A stretch of DNA of 64,000 bases. Source: SAR324 cluster bacterium (lineage in GTDB: Bacteria; SAR324; XYD2-FULL-50-16). The stretch lies in assembly GCA_028282885.1 (NCBI GenBank), contig JANQGX010000079.1, positions 78,262 to 142,261 on the forward strand, in the 5' to 3' direction. Below, in pieces: positions 54,644 to 63,550 of this stretch. The notes beneath the pieces are model-generated. The model was given only the letters and a program-made list of their open reading frames with translations. It made no database searches and was not told the DNA's origin. Position 1 is the stretch's first letter, and each line of letters starts with the position of its first letter. Made by a program: the position numbers and the translations under genes.

Positions 54644-55864
54644 TCAATCATTCGAATGATTCGTGAGATATTTCGTGGCCACGGAGGAGAGAAGTGAAAC
54701 GGCGGAGGGAAGAACATCCTCATCAAGATTGAAGCTTGATGTGTGATGCTGGTAGTGAGTTTTCTTATCCTGATTACCCGAACCCACCAGAAAATAGGCT
54801 CCGGGTACTCTTTGCAGGTATAATCCCATATCTTCTGCTCCCATGGAGGCTTCACACTCTTTCACCTTATCTCCGGAGAACAGTTCCCTGGCCACTTCGG
54901 CAGCCATCAGGGAGAATTCTGCATCGTTAACAGTCGGTGGCAATCCAAAGAAATAGTCCACATCAGCCTTGCATCTCATGGCGCTGCAGATTCCCTCCGC
55001 AATCTGGGTGATTCTTTCGGATACCATTTTCCGGGTTTCCATTTCAAACGCCCTCACTGTCCCCTGAACAACGCAGCGATCCGGGATCACGTTAAAAGCG
55101 TTTCCCGCCTGGATTTTGGCCGCCGTTACCACCACCCTTTCCAATGAGCTCACTTCGCGGGAAACGATGTTCTGGAGCATATTGACGAAGTTGCAGGCCA
55201 CAGGTATGGGATCCACCGTCAGATCGGGAGAAGAGGCATGCCCTCCCCGCCCGGTAATTTCGACAGTCCATTTATCTGACGAAGCAGTCATGCATCCCTT
55301 GTTGTAGCCAATGATGCCGGTTTCATAGGGCGACCAGAGATGGAGTCCAAAAATGGCATCGACACCATCCAAAACTCCCTCCTCGATCATGGCGGCTGCG
55401 CCTGAATCCTCGGCCAGCTCTTCTGATGGCTGGAAAATAAAACGAATTCTCCCGGCAAGCGTGTCCTTCAGTTGATAGAGGACCCGAACAGCACCGAGTA
55501 AGGCGGCTGTATGACCGTCATGTCCGCACGCATGCATAACGCCATCGTTGACGGATGAGTAATCGATCCTTGGATTTTCCTCCCGGATGGGGAGGGCATC
55601 AATATCTGCTCGCAGGGCGACTGTTCGTCCCGGGCCGAGATCCCCCTGCAGATCTGCAACAACTCCGGCCTGTGTACCCTTAAAACCGCTTTTAATATCG
55701 GTCAATCCGATTTCGGTTAAGATTTCCACTATCTTTCGGGTGGTTTCCGTCTCCCTGAATGAAAGCTCCGGATGCTGATGAAAATATCGTCTCTCTCGTA
55801 TGGTTGTATCCTTGATCTCATTTGCCAGTTGCTTGATTGTTTCCAGTAAATTATTTCTTTTCAT
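54644..55864 (-). CDS. M20 family amidohydrolase (hippurate hydrolase type)
   Basis: Metal-dependent amidohydrolase of the M20D group, which cleaves N-acyl or amide bonds of amino acids. The signature RERRYFHQHPELSF is near residues 22-35, the metal-site motif VMHACGHDGHTAALLGA near 105-121, the catalytic Glu pair in FQPSEE, and the late His ligand in YQHHTSSF. The length of 406 residues is typical. It lies 2 bases after the glutaminase stop, so it belongs to the peptide operon. In that context it could release glutamine, glutamate or pyroglutamate from N-acylated or short peptides; the substrate is inferred only. Confidence 0.93.
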   Translation of the reverse strand: MKRNNLLETIKQLANEIKDTTIRERRYFHQHPELSFRETETTRKIVEILTEIGLTDIKSGFKGTQAGVVADLQGDLGPGRTVALRADIDALPIREENPRIDYSSVNDGVMHACGHDGHTAALLGAVRVLYQLKDTLAGRIRFIFQPSEELAEDSGAAAMIEEGVLDGVDAIFGLHLWSPYETGIIGYNKGCMTASSDKWTVEITGRGGHASSPDLTVDPIPVACNFVNMLQNIVSREVSSLERVVVTAAKIQAGNAFNVIPDRCVVQGTVRAFEMETRKMVSERITQIAEGICSAMRCKADVDYFFGLPPTVNDAEFSLMAAEVARELFSGDKVKECEASMGAEDMGLYLQRVPGAYFLVGSGNQDKKTHYQHHTSSFNLDEDVLPSAVSLLSSVATKYLTNHSND

Positions 55865-55866
55865 GT

Positions 55867-56790
55867 TTATAAAACTCTTAATTGCATTTGCCTTGAAATA
55901 TCTTCCATGATGGCAGTCCCCCCAACAGAATTACCGAACTGATCCAAGGAAGGACCATAAGTGGCAATTCCCATTTTATCGGGAACTGCGCCCACAATAC
56001 CGCCACCTACGCCACTCTTGCCGGGAAATCCAACCCTGATGGCAAAATCCCCCGATCCTTCATAAAGCCCGCAGATCATCATCAGGGAGCGGACAAAAGC
56101 GCAGGTGCTCTCACTCAATACCTGTTCTCCACTGACGGGATTGACGCCACCCGCAGCCAGGGTTGCCCCCATTACTGCCAGATCAATGGTTGTGCATTCT
56201 ATGCTGCACTGCTTGAAGTAATCATCCAGAACAGCGGAAGGATCTCCTTCCAGCACATCAACACTGGAGAGAAAAAATGCTAACGCCCGATTTCGTTGTC
56301 CGGACTTCTTTTCCGAAAGATAAATATTGCGGTTATAGTCTATGTCGACCCGACCGGTGAGCTTGCCGGTCAGTTCGATTACCTTATCGAATCTCCCGGA
56401 TGGTGTCTCGTGTGAAAGCATTGAGATAACAGCGATAGCCCCCGCATTGATCAGTGGGTTCAGGGGCTTATGTGAAGACGAGAGCTCAAGCCTGAAGATG
56501 GAATTGAACGGGTCCGAGGTAGGCATGTTCCCTACTTTGGATAGTACACATTCCAGCCCCAGGGTTTCCAAAGCCAGGGCCAATGATATAATCTTGGAAA
56601 TGGATTGAATTGAAAAAAGCATCTCCATGTCGCCGGCGGAAACCAGATTCCCCTCCATGTCGCAGTATGCCACTGCCAGAGATCCACCATCAAACTTAGC
56701 CAATTCGGGAATGTAGCTTGCCACTTCCCCGGTTCTCGTAATCTCGCCTGCACGGGAAATAGCCGAACTGAGCACCTTCTCCATGTTCAT
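55867..56790 (-). CDS. glsA: Glutaminase
   Basis: Serine-dependent beta-lactamase-fold glutaminase that hydrolyses glutamine to glutamate and ammonia. The catalytic Ser and Lys lie in FSIQSISK near residues 60-67, with family blocks DPFNSI, NPLINAGAI, ALAFFLSS and GKSGVGGGIVG. The second ATG-like codon at 56790 is used as start; a GTG at 56793 just before it is possible, both after an AAAGGATT site. At 307 residues it matches E. coli-type GlsA. Its place in the peptide operon indicates use of glutamine from imported material. Confidence 0.95.
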   Translation of the reverse strand: MNMEKVLSSAISRAGEITRTGEVASYIPELAKFDGGSLAVAYCDMEGNLVSAGDMEMLFSIQSISKIISLALALETLGLECVLSKVGNMPTSDPFNSIFRLELSSSHKPLNPLINAGAIAVISMLSHETPSGRFDKVIELTGKLTGRVDIDYNRNIYLSEKKSGQRNRALAFFLSSVDVLEGDPSAVLDDYFKQCSIECTTIDLAVMGATLAAGGVNPVSGEQVLSESTCAFVRSLMMICGLYEGSGDFAIRVGFPGKSGVGGGIVGAVPDKMGIATYGPSLDQFGNSVGGTAIMEDISRQMQLRVL

Positions 56791-56797
56791 CACGTAT

Positions 56798-57691
56798 TTA
56801 ATCCTTTCCCTTCAATGATAAGGCCTCGGCCTCGTACAAGGCATCTACATACGCCTCAAGAGCAGCACCATTAATGTTTTCCGATTCAAAAACCCCATTC
56901 AGGGAAGGTTTCAACTCCATCACCCTTTTCTCAATTGCCACCCTATAGTCGGATAGCGGTATCCTTTTTCCAGTTCCATGGATACTGCTTTCCAGTTCTT
57001 CCAGTCTGTCTGCCAAGTCCTGGTCAAATCTGAAATACCGATCATTGTAGTTCATGGCATAATGAATCCTGTGCATCGTTTGTAGTCTTTGCAATTCCTT
57101 TAATGGCTCTATATGATCATCCACGCGAATATCGATCAGGGTGTCGGTGTTTCCCAGGCATTGTTGACCGGATCGCTTGATAACCAGGGCGGCACTCTGT
57201 TGCCCCCTTTTCTCACCGCCGGCTTCCTGGGCGGCCAGCAGCCCAGCCATCAGCTTTTCCACCAGATCGCCGCTAACCGTTTGAAAAGCATCTTTCATGG
57301 CTGCCAATACGTGTGGTCCCGTTAGACAGTTTCCCTGGCAGGAGAAGTTCGATCCGCATAGATGCCCTGCATAAGGCAGGCATTTATCACCGGTATGAGC
57401 GATGCTTTCACCCCTGGTATTGATCACTCCCAACTGCCGCTGATCAAAAAACGGATCTTTCTCACCAGCAACCTGAAGAGCGGTTTTAAGGGATTGTCCT
57501 TTTTTTATAAATTCGAGGATGAGAGGCGCCAGATTCCTGTTGGTGCGGGCCTGTGTCGCTATTGCACCCACATCAGAAAAAACTGAAGGGACAAGGGCTC
57601 CAACAGCCAGAAATCGTGATTGAACCGCCACACCGATTTCCGATAGCAAAGGATCATATCCCACGATAGAATAAGTTGATAGGTTTGCTCC
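56798..57691 (-). CDS. DUF1028 family protein (Ntn-hydrolase-like)
   Basis: Recognised by the DUF1028 pattern: TYSIVGYDPLLSEIGVAVQSRF near the start (quoted in part), VGAIATQARTN, the LGVINTRGESIAHTGD stretch and YAGHLCGSNFSCQGN. These proteins share the fold of N-terminal-nucleophile hydrolases and often sit beside peptide transport or amidase genes; their reaction is not established. The start at ATG 57691 is supported by AGGGGAG nine bases upstream; the longer frame to 57727 overlaps dppF. A C-terminal helical domain with KRIPLSDYRVAIEKRV in part extends it to 297 residues. Confidence 0.88.
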   Translation of the reverse strand, partial: GANLSTYSIVGYDPLLSEIGVAVQSRFLAVGALVPSVFSDVGAIATQARTNRNLAPLILEFIKKGQSLKTALQVAGEKDPFFDQRQLGVINTRGESIAHTGDKCLPYAGHLCGSNFSCQGNCLTGPHVLAAMKDAFQTVSGDLVEKLMAGLLAAQEAGGEKRGQQSAALVIKRSGQQCLGNTDTLIDIRVDDHIEPLKELQRLQTMHRIHYAMNYNDRYFRFDQDLADRLEELESSIHGTGKRIPLSDYRVAIEKRVMELKPSLNGVFESENINGAALEAYVDALYEAEALSLKGKD

Positions 57692-57695
57692 CATC

Positions 57696-58685
57696 TCAGG
57701 AATCTCCCCTGGTTTTGGATTGATCATAAAGATGACAGGCTACGGCATGCATGGATTCTACTTCCCTTAAAACAGGCTCTTCAAAACGGCATTTTTCCAA
57801 CCTCTTTTGACAGCGGGGATGAAACGGGCATCCCCCTGGCAGATCCAGCGGACTTGGTAGCTCTCCTCTCATCTCTTCCCACCGGTAGCCGGCCTCGGGA
57901 TCAGGCTGGGGAATTGCCGAGAGCAATCCGCTGGTGTAGGGGTGCAATGGTTTGTTATAGATTGCTTCCGTCAACCCGGATTCAACAATATTACCCAGGT
58001 ACATAACAGCCAGTTTCCGGCAAAGATACCGGGCAACCCCCAGGTCGTGGGTGATAAAAAGGTAAGTCAGGTTAAACGATTTCTGCAGCTCGATCAGCAG
58101 GTTGATGATTTGCGCCTGGATAGAGACATCCAGGGCTGCCACGGGTTCGTCGGCCACAATAAAACCAGGTCGTGTAGACAGGGCCCTGGCAATTCCGATT
58201 CGTTGCCTCTGTCCCCCGGAAAACTCATTGGGATATCGGGATTTGAACTTCCTGGGCAGGGCCACTGCATCCAACATTTCATTGATCCGTTTCTCTCGAT
58301 TTTCTCCCTGAATCCCGTGGGTTTTCAAAGGTTCGGCTATAATCTGTCCAACATTCATCCTGGGATTTAGGGAATCATAGGGATTCTGAAAAATCATCTG
58401 AAACCTGCTTCGTAAATTGCGTACGTATCTTTCCGGAAGATCAGCCAGATCCTGATTATCAAAAACAATTCTGCCTGAGGTGGGTTTGAGTAAACGGATC
58501 AACAGCTTGCCTATAGTGGTTTTCCCACATCCCGATTCGCCAATCAGCCCAAGCGTCTCTCCCCTTGAAATGCTCAGACTGACGTCATTTACCGCTTTCA
58601 CAACTCCCCTTTTCCCAAAGACAAAAGAGGATTTAACCGGAAAGGATTTTGTCAGTTTTATGGTTTTAACCAGAGGTTCACTCAT
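57696..58685 (-). CDS. Peptide ABC transporter ATP-binding protein (DppF/OppF type)
   Basis: Second ATPase of the peptide importer. Walker A GESGCGKTT, signature FSGGQRQRIGIARALS, Walker B FIVADEPVAALD and switch FITHD are present in order. The family C-terminal extension with the Cys-rich tail CPFHPRCQKRLEKCRFEEP is a [4Fe-4S]-type or oligopeptide-ATPase C-terminal region. It overlaps dppD by 8 bases and runs into the DUF1028 gene. At 329 residues the length is normal. Confidence 0.93.
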   Translation of the reverse strand: MSEPLVKTIKLTKSFPVKSSFVFGKRGVVKAVNDVSLSISRGETLGLIGESGCGKTTIGKLLIRLLKPTSGRIVFDNQDLADLPERYVRNLRSRFQMIFQNPYDSLNPRMNVGQIIAEPLKTHGIQGENREKRINEMLDAVALPRKFKSRYPNEFSGGQRQRIGIARALSTRPGFIVADEPVAALDVSIQAQIINLLIELQKSFNLTYLFITHDLGVARYLCRKLAVMYLGNIVESGLTEAIYNKPLHPYTSGLLSAIPQPDPEAGYRWEEMRGELPSPLDLPGGCPFHPRCQKRLEKCRFEEPVLREVESMHAVACHLYDQSKTRGDS

Positions 58686-59658
58686 GGGATTCCTCCAGCC
58701 AACAGGCCACTCGATGATTTTCAGATCGATTTTTCAGATCAGGTTTTGTTTCCCGGCACTTGGCCAGGGCAAGCCCGCATCTCGGATGAAATGGACACCC
58801 TTGGGGTAATTTTACCAGGTTTGGAGGCTGTCCACCAATAGGATTGAGCAGTCCCTTTTTCGCAGGATTGGGGATGGATTCCAGCAGCCCCCTGGTATAA
58901 GGATGCCTTGGTGATTTAAACAGACTCTTTTTCGAAGTCATTTCAACAATACTGCCGGCATAGAGTACGGCAACCGTATCGCAGGTCTGGGCAACCACTC
59001 CCAAGTCATGGGTAATCAAAATAATGGCTGTCCCGAACTGCTTTTTCAGATCCATGATCAGTTTCAAAACCTGGGCCTGAATCGTCACATCCAAAGCCGT
59101 TGTCGGCTCGTCCGCAATCAGGAGTTCCGGTTCACAGGACAGTCCCATGGCTATGATACATCTCTGCAACATGCCACCACTGAACTGGTGGGGATACTGA
59201 TTTGCCCGTTGCCCGGCCGAAGGGACTTTTACTGTCTCCAGCATTTTAATGGCCTTTTCCCAGGCGTTTTTTTTAGCGACTTTCTGGTGAATCCGGGGAA
59301 CTTCTGCTATTTGCTGACCAACTTTGAAAAGGGGATTCAGGGATGTCATGGGATCTTGTGAGATCAGAGCCTGGTCTCTTCCCCTGATTTTTTGCATCTC
59401 TTTCTCGCTTTTTTCAAGGATATTTTCCCCCTTGAATATTACCTTCCCGGAGAGAAACTCGTTTTTACGATTCCCGATCAACTTCATGATTGCCTTTGAC
59501 GTCACACTTTTCCCACAACCGGATTCTCCGACGATTCCTATCATCTCAGCAGGATTGACATCAAAGCTGACATCATTCACTGCCTTTAGAATTCCCTCTC
59601 GAGTCTTAAACTCAACACTCAGATGTTTCACCTCCAGAATGGGCCGGTCTTTGCTCAT
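58678..59658 (-). CDS. Peptide ABC transporter ATP-binding protein (DppD/OppD type)
   Basis: First ATPase of the peptide importer. Walker A GESGCGKSVTS, signature FSGGMLQRCIIAMGLS, Walker B LLIADEPTTALD, and the tail CPFHPRCGLALAKCRE are present. The start at ATG 59658 (326 residues) has AAAGG upstream; the TTG at 59673 overlaps dppC more deeply and is less likely. It overlaps dppF, as expected for a coupled operon. Confidence 0.93.
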   Translation of the reverse strand: MSKDRPILEVKHLSVEFKTREGILKAVNDVSFDVNPAEMIGIVGESGCGKSVTSKAIMKLIGNRKNEFLSGKVIFKGENILEKSEKEMQKIRGRDQALISQDPMTSLNPLFKVGQQIAEVPRIHQKVAKKNAWEKAIKMLETVKVPSAGQRANQYPHQFSGGMLQRCIIAMGLSCEPELLIADEPTTALDVTIQAQVLKLIMDLKKQFGTAIILITHDLGVVAQTCDTVAVLYAGSIVEMTSKKSLFKSPRHPYTRGLLESIPNPAKKGLLNPIGGQPPNLVKLPQGCPFHPRCGLALAKCRETKPDLKNRSENHRVACWLEESHE

Positions 59659-59669
59659 GGGAATACCTT

Positions 59670-60509
59670 TCAATCAGTCATGTTCCGCATTTTGGGATCC
59701 AAAGCGTCCCTGAGACCATCTCCCAGGAGGTTAAAAGAGAGAACAGACGCCGTTATGGCAATTCCCGGAAAGACTGCCAGCCACCAGGCAGCTTCCATCC
59801 AGTCCTTCCCTTCACTGAGCAGAATCCCCCAGGAAGGGGTATCAGGTTCAACCCCCAGTCCCAGGAAACTTAGCCCTGCCTCAGAAAGAATGGCGAAGGC
59901 GAGGGAGAGAGTGGCCTGGACAATGATTGGCGCCAGGATATTGGGAATGATATGCCGCAGCATGATAACGGATTGCCGGACACCAATGGAGCGGGCAGCT
60001 TCAATAAACTGGGCTGATTTGATCTCCAATGCTGCTCCCCTGGCTATTCTCCCGAATATGGGTGTGTAGACGATTCCGATGGCGATCATCAGATTGGTAA
60101 TACTGGCCCCCAGGATCGACATCACCACCAGGGCCATAAAAATATCTGGAAAGGAAAAGAGCACCTCCATGATCTTTGACATGAGTAGGTCAACCCAGCC
60201 CCCCAGAAAACCTGAGATTACACCCATGATGGTTCCCGCCAACAAGGCGATTCCAACCGAGATGAATCCAACCTTGAAGGAGATCAGGGCACCATAGGTA
60301 ATTCGTACAAACTGATCGCGACCAAACTGATCAGTGCCCATGATATGCTCAAGCGATGGGGGGGATAATATCGCTTCAGGATTCATGGCGAACGGATCTG
60401 TCCCACTGAGCAGGGAGGAGAGGCCGGAAAAGCACAGCAACAGCAAAATATACAAAAGGCTGATCAGTGCGGTTTTGTTTTTTCTAAGCTGATACCAGAA
60501 CTCTTGCAT
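59670..60509 (-). CDS. Peptide ABC transporter permease (DppC/OppC type)
   Basis: Inner-membrane permease with about six helices. The N-terminal OppC_N helix precedes GTDQFGRDQFVRITYGALISFKVG (in part), a hallmark of the DppC group, and the EAA loop ARSIGVRQSVIMLRHIIPN contacts the ATPases. At 279 residues the length is normal. It lies 38 bases after dppB. Confidence 0.93.
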   Translation of the reverse strand: MQEFWYQLRKNKTALISLLYILLLLCFSGLSSLLSGTDPFAMNPEAILSPPSLEHIMGTDQFGRDQFVRITYGALISFKVGFISVGIALLAGTIMGVISGFLGGWVDLLMSKIMEVLFSFPDIFMALVVMSILGASITNLMIAIGIVYTPIFGRIARGAALEIKSAQFIEAARSIGVRQSVIMLRHIIPNILAPIIVQATLSLAFAILSEAGLSFLGLGVEPDTPSWGILLSEGKDWMEAAWWLAVFPGIAITASVLSFNLLGDGLRDALDPKMRNMTD

Positions 60510-60547
60510 GATTCAAGTGACTCGTTACTTTTTCCCAGTTTGCCAAA

Positions 60548-61489
60548 CTACAATTTGATTCTTGGATCAATGAACGCGTACAGAATATCAACCAGCAGGT
60601 TAATCATCACAAATCCTCCCGCTACAAAGAGAATGGTTCCCTGCAGCAGGACATAATCCCTGTTGGTGATGGCCTGTAGTGATAACCTGCCTATTCCGGG
60701 TAAAGAAAACACCTGTTCGATGATCACCGACCCTCCCAGCAGATAACCCGCCTGAATTCCCAGAACCGTAAAAATGGGAATCAGGGCATTTTTTAAAGCA
60801 TGCCGGAAAAGGATTTGATTTTTCCTGATGCCCCTGGCCCGTGCCATTTCAATATAGTTCTGATCCAGAACTTCAATCATGGCAGACCGGGTCATCCTCA
60901 TCACCACCGCGGAAACAGCCCCTCCCAAGGCCAGACCTGGTAAAATCATATGCCGGATGTTGCCTTCTAACGATTCACCCAAGGGAATGAAGTTTCCGGA
61001 CGGTAACAGTCCCAGGTTTAGCGAAACGACCAAAATCAGCAACGTAGCCAGCCAGAAATTAGGAATGGAGACACCCAGCATCCCCCAGATACTGGCAAAA
61101 TTATCAATCAGGCTGTTACGTCTGACAGCCGCCAGCGCTCCCATGGGAATGCCGATAAGAACAGCCGTAACCAGACTGATAAACGCCAGTTCAAGCGTGA
61201 TGGGAAGTCTTTCCAGTATGGAATCCAGGACTGGTTTATGGGTAAAAGCAGAGAACCCGAAATCGCCCTGAATCACTCCCTTAATCCAGATCAGGTACTG
61301 GTAAACAATGGAGCGATCCAATCCCATTTTTGTGCGCAGGAACACAGCCTGCTCTTCGTTGTAATGTGCACCCAGAATCGCAGTTACCGTATCCCCCGGC
61401 ACCAACCTGATGACAAAAAACGATATCACGGAGATCCCGAACAGAATCGGCACCGCCCACAATAAGCGTTTGATGGCATATTTTACCAT
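60548..61489 (-). CDS. Peptide ABC transporter permease (DppB/OppB type)
   Basis: Inner-membrane permease of 313 residues with six helices. The start MVKYAIKRLLWAVPILFGIS is the typical DppB N-terminus, and the EAA loop ARARGIRKNQILFRHALKN is near residues 215-233. It follows the binding-protein gene after a structured gap of 171 bases (61490-61660), a place where operons often reduce expression of the membrane parts relative to the binding protein. Confidence 0.94.
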   Translation of the reverse strand: MVKYAIKRLLWAVPILFGISVISFFVIRLVPGDTVTAILGAHYNEEQAVFLRTKMGLDRSIVYQYLIWIKGVIQGDFGFSAFTHKPVLDSILERLPITLELAFISLVTAVLIGIPMGALAAVRRNSLIDNFASIWGMLGVSIPNFWLATLLILVVSLNLGLLPSGNFIPLGESLEGNIRHMILPGLALGGAVSAVVMRMTRSAMIEVLDQNYIEMARARGIRKNQILFRHALKNALIPIFTVLGIQAGYLLGGSVIIEQVFSLPGIGRLSLQAITNRDYVLLQGTILFVAGGFVMINLLVDILYAFIDPRIKL

Positions 61490-61539
61490 TGACTTCCCTT
61501 ATGACCTAAACTTTAAACTACCCATTGCTCTGCATAAGA

Positions 61540-61634
61540 GCCAAGGGGTTGTGAGTTAACAATCTTGAAAGCAGGACTTTTTCATGAAGTCCCAAGGATG
61601 GGTTCATGCGCTTTTTAAATCACAACCCCTTGGC
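61540..61634 (-). promoter_or_regulatory. Long-range inverted repeat between binding protein and dppB
   Basis: Perfect 15-base arms (GCCAAGGGGTTGTGA and its complement) at 61540-61554 and 61620-61634 enclose a 65-base segment that itself holds a smaller hairpin (GGACTT / AAGTCC). As RNA this would form a stable long stem after the binding-protein stop. Such structures often protect the upstream message or cut read-through. Confidence 0.65.
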
Positions 61635-61660
61635 GAACTGCATCCCAAATACTTAAACCC

Positions 61661-63175
61661 CTACTTCAAACTAGTTTCCCTGAGAGAAATGGTCGTCACA
61701 GTGGGGTGGGCATCAAATCCCCGGACATTATCCCGGTAAGCGGTAATCCGGGGATTCATATAGAGGAACGCCATGGGAACCTCATCAACGAGAATCTGCT
61801 GAATCTGCCCATAAATCTGCTTCCTTTTCGCCATATCCGTTTCCTTTCTGCCCTGGTCCAGAAGCTGATCGAATGTGGCATTGGCAAAAGATTGCTGATT
61901 CCATTTCCCCTGGCTGTGAAATATATTATAGAAATACTCATCAGGATCGATAAATCCCAGCCAGCCGACAACAGTCAGGGCAAAATCGTGTTTTCCCAGG
62001 GAATTGAAAAACAGCGAGGATTCCATTCCAACTACCTTCACTTTAATCCCGACATCTTTCAGTTGCTGCTTGATGATCTGGGCGGCGCTGACCTGGTATT
62101 CAAAATCAGACCCAACTTTCAGGACCGTTTCAAATCCATTCCCTAATCCGGCCGCTTTCAATAACTGTCTGGCTTTTGCCAGATCTCTTTTGCCATATGG
62201 ATGGAGATTCGCATACGCCCAGTGTGAAGGTGGAAGAACCCCACCGTCAAGCACAGTTGCATTCCCGAACTTTACCATCTTGTTGATGATGTTACGATCA
62301 ATCGCATAGGACACAGCCTGTCGAACCCTGACATCATCAAAAGGTTCATGCTTGGTATTGATACCAATATATTCCCAGAAAGTACCCGGAACGTTCTTCA
62401 AAGTTACATTCCCGGCTTTTTTCAAAAGCAGGGCCTGCTTATTGTTCACATCCAGAATTATATCGACTTCACCATTTCTGAGAGCGGTGGACTGGGCGGT
62501 TGTGTCAGGAATAGGTCTGAAGATCACCTTGTCCAGTTTGGGCAATCCTTTGATATAGTACTGTTGGTACTTCTCCAGGATACAATGCTGGTCCTTCTTC
62601 CATTCCACCAATCGAAAAGGGCCGCTACCGGCGTCCGCGCGATCCAGATTACCTGCATTCGCTGTCACAACATCTTTGTTAACAACAGCATTCATGGGAT
62701 TGGCAAGAAACATCAGAAAGGGAGCCATGGCTTCCTTGAGACGGAAGATAATGGTGTAGTCATCGCTGATATCCATTCCTGCCAGATTGGAAAAATGAGC
62801 TGCTCTTTCCTTCAGTTCGATGATACGCTCAATCGAGTATTTAACATCAGCAGCCTTAACCTCCCTGCCGGAATCATGGAAACGGGCCCCTTTTCTCAGT
62901 TTAAATGTATAAGACCTGCCATCCTTTGAAATTGTGTATGACTCCGCCAGATCCGGTTCAATTTCACCATAAGTACCTGCCTTATGCCTCAGCAGGGTAC
63001 TGTACATGTTTTCGATCAGATGAATGGATCCGGCATCCGAAGCCTTATGCGGATCCAGAGTTTTCCCGTCGCTCTGCAATGCTACGGTAATCGTGTCTGC
63101 AAAAACAGGTGGTATCCCCAGGGTAACCAGAAAACCGATTAAGAGTGATACCGCCAGAAATATTCGCTTTTTCAT
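61661..63175 (-). CDS. Peptide ABC transporter substrate-binding protein
   Basis: Periplasmic SBP_bac_5 protein and first gene of the peptide operon. The signal peptide covers residues 1-26 (ending PPVFA). The mature start TITVALQSDGKTLDPHKASD and the blocks ESYTISKDGRSYTFKLRKG and DAGSGPFRLVEWKKD are typical. At 504 residues it is slightly shorter than DppA. It is divergent from the XRE-type regulator, so the operon probably responds to that protein. The cargo, from the neighbours, could be glutamine-containing or pyroglutamyl peptides. Confidence 0.94.
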   Translation of the reverse strand: MKKRIFLAVSLLIGFLVTLGIPPVFADTITVALQSDGKTLDPHKASDAGSIHLIENMYSTLLRHKAGTYGEIEPDLAESYTISKDGRSYTFKLRKGARFHDSGREVKAADVKYSIERIIELKERAAHFSNLAGMDISDDYTIIFRLKEAMAPFLMFLANPMNAVVNKDVVTANAGNLDRADAGSGPFRLVEWKKDQHCILEKYQQYYIKGLPKLDKVIFRPIPDTTAQSTALRNGEVDIILDVNNKQALLLKKAGNVTLKNVPGTFWEYIGINTKHEPFDDVRVRQAVSYAIDRNIINKMVKFGNATVLDGGVLPPSHWAYANLHPYGKRDLAKARQLLKAAGLGNGFETVLKVGSDFEYQVSAAQIIKQQLKDVGIKVKVVGMESSLFFNSLGKHDFALTVVGWLGFIDPDEYFYNIFHSQGKWNQQSFANATFDQLLDQGRKETDMAKRKQIYGQIQQILVDEVPMAFLYMNPRITAYRDNVRGFDAHPTVTTISLRETSLK

Positions 63176-63550
63176 GATCTCTCCATTTTTTGTTTTGTAA
63201 GAATGTCTCTGTTCAAAATCATGTTTTTATACAACGAGGCTACAGGTTGTTGGTAACCTGCCTGCGACAATCCCATCACCGAACAGCCGCAGATAGCTCG
63301 CCGGGAACTATCAACTCAGGCCTGATACCGATTGACAGGGTACATCAAACCAATGAGTTTCAAATTCCAATGATTCATCTCTCATCACAAATTATGGTTA
63401 CCCCATAATTTTTATTGTGTCAATATAATATTTATGTTAGACCATATTTTGCTTCCCCAAAAAATAAAAATGAATATATGATGGCGGATATTTGGCAGTT
63501 TTCCATGGGGTTAAATCGCTTAATGGACCGGGCAGGTCTGAAATCAAGCC
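63176..63550. other. Divergent control region of the peptide operon
   Basis: This 375-base region separates the peptide operon from the divergent regulator. It holds the palindrome at 63389-63411 and AT-rich sequence with TATAAT at 63424-63429, which could serve the rightward gene. No gene is seen. Confidence 0.5.
63389..63411. promoter_or_regulatory. Candidate operator palindrome
   Basis: AAATTATGG, five bases, CCATAATTT: a perfect 9-bp inverted repeat spanning 23 bases in the divergent region. The size and symmetry suit a dimeric helix-turn-helix regulator such as the adjacent XRE-type protein. A role as a weak terminator is less likely because it lies before, not after, genes on both strands. 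Confidence 0.5.
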
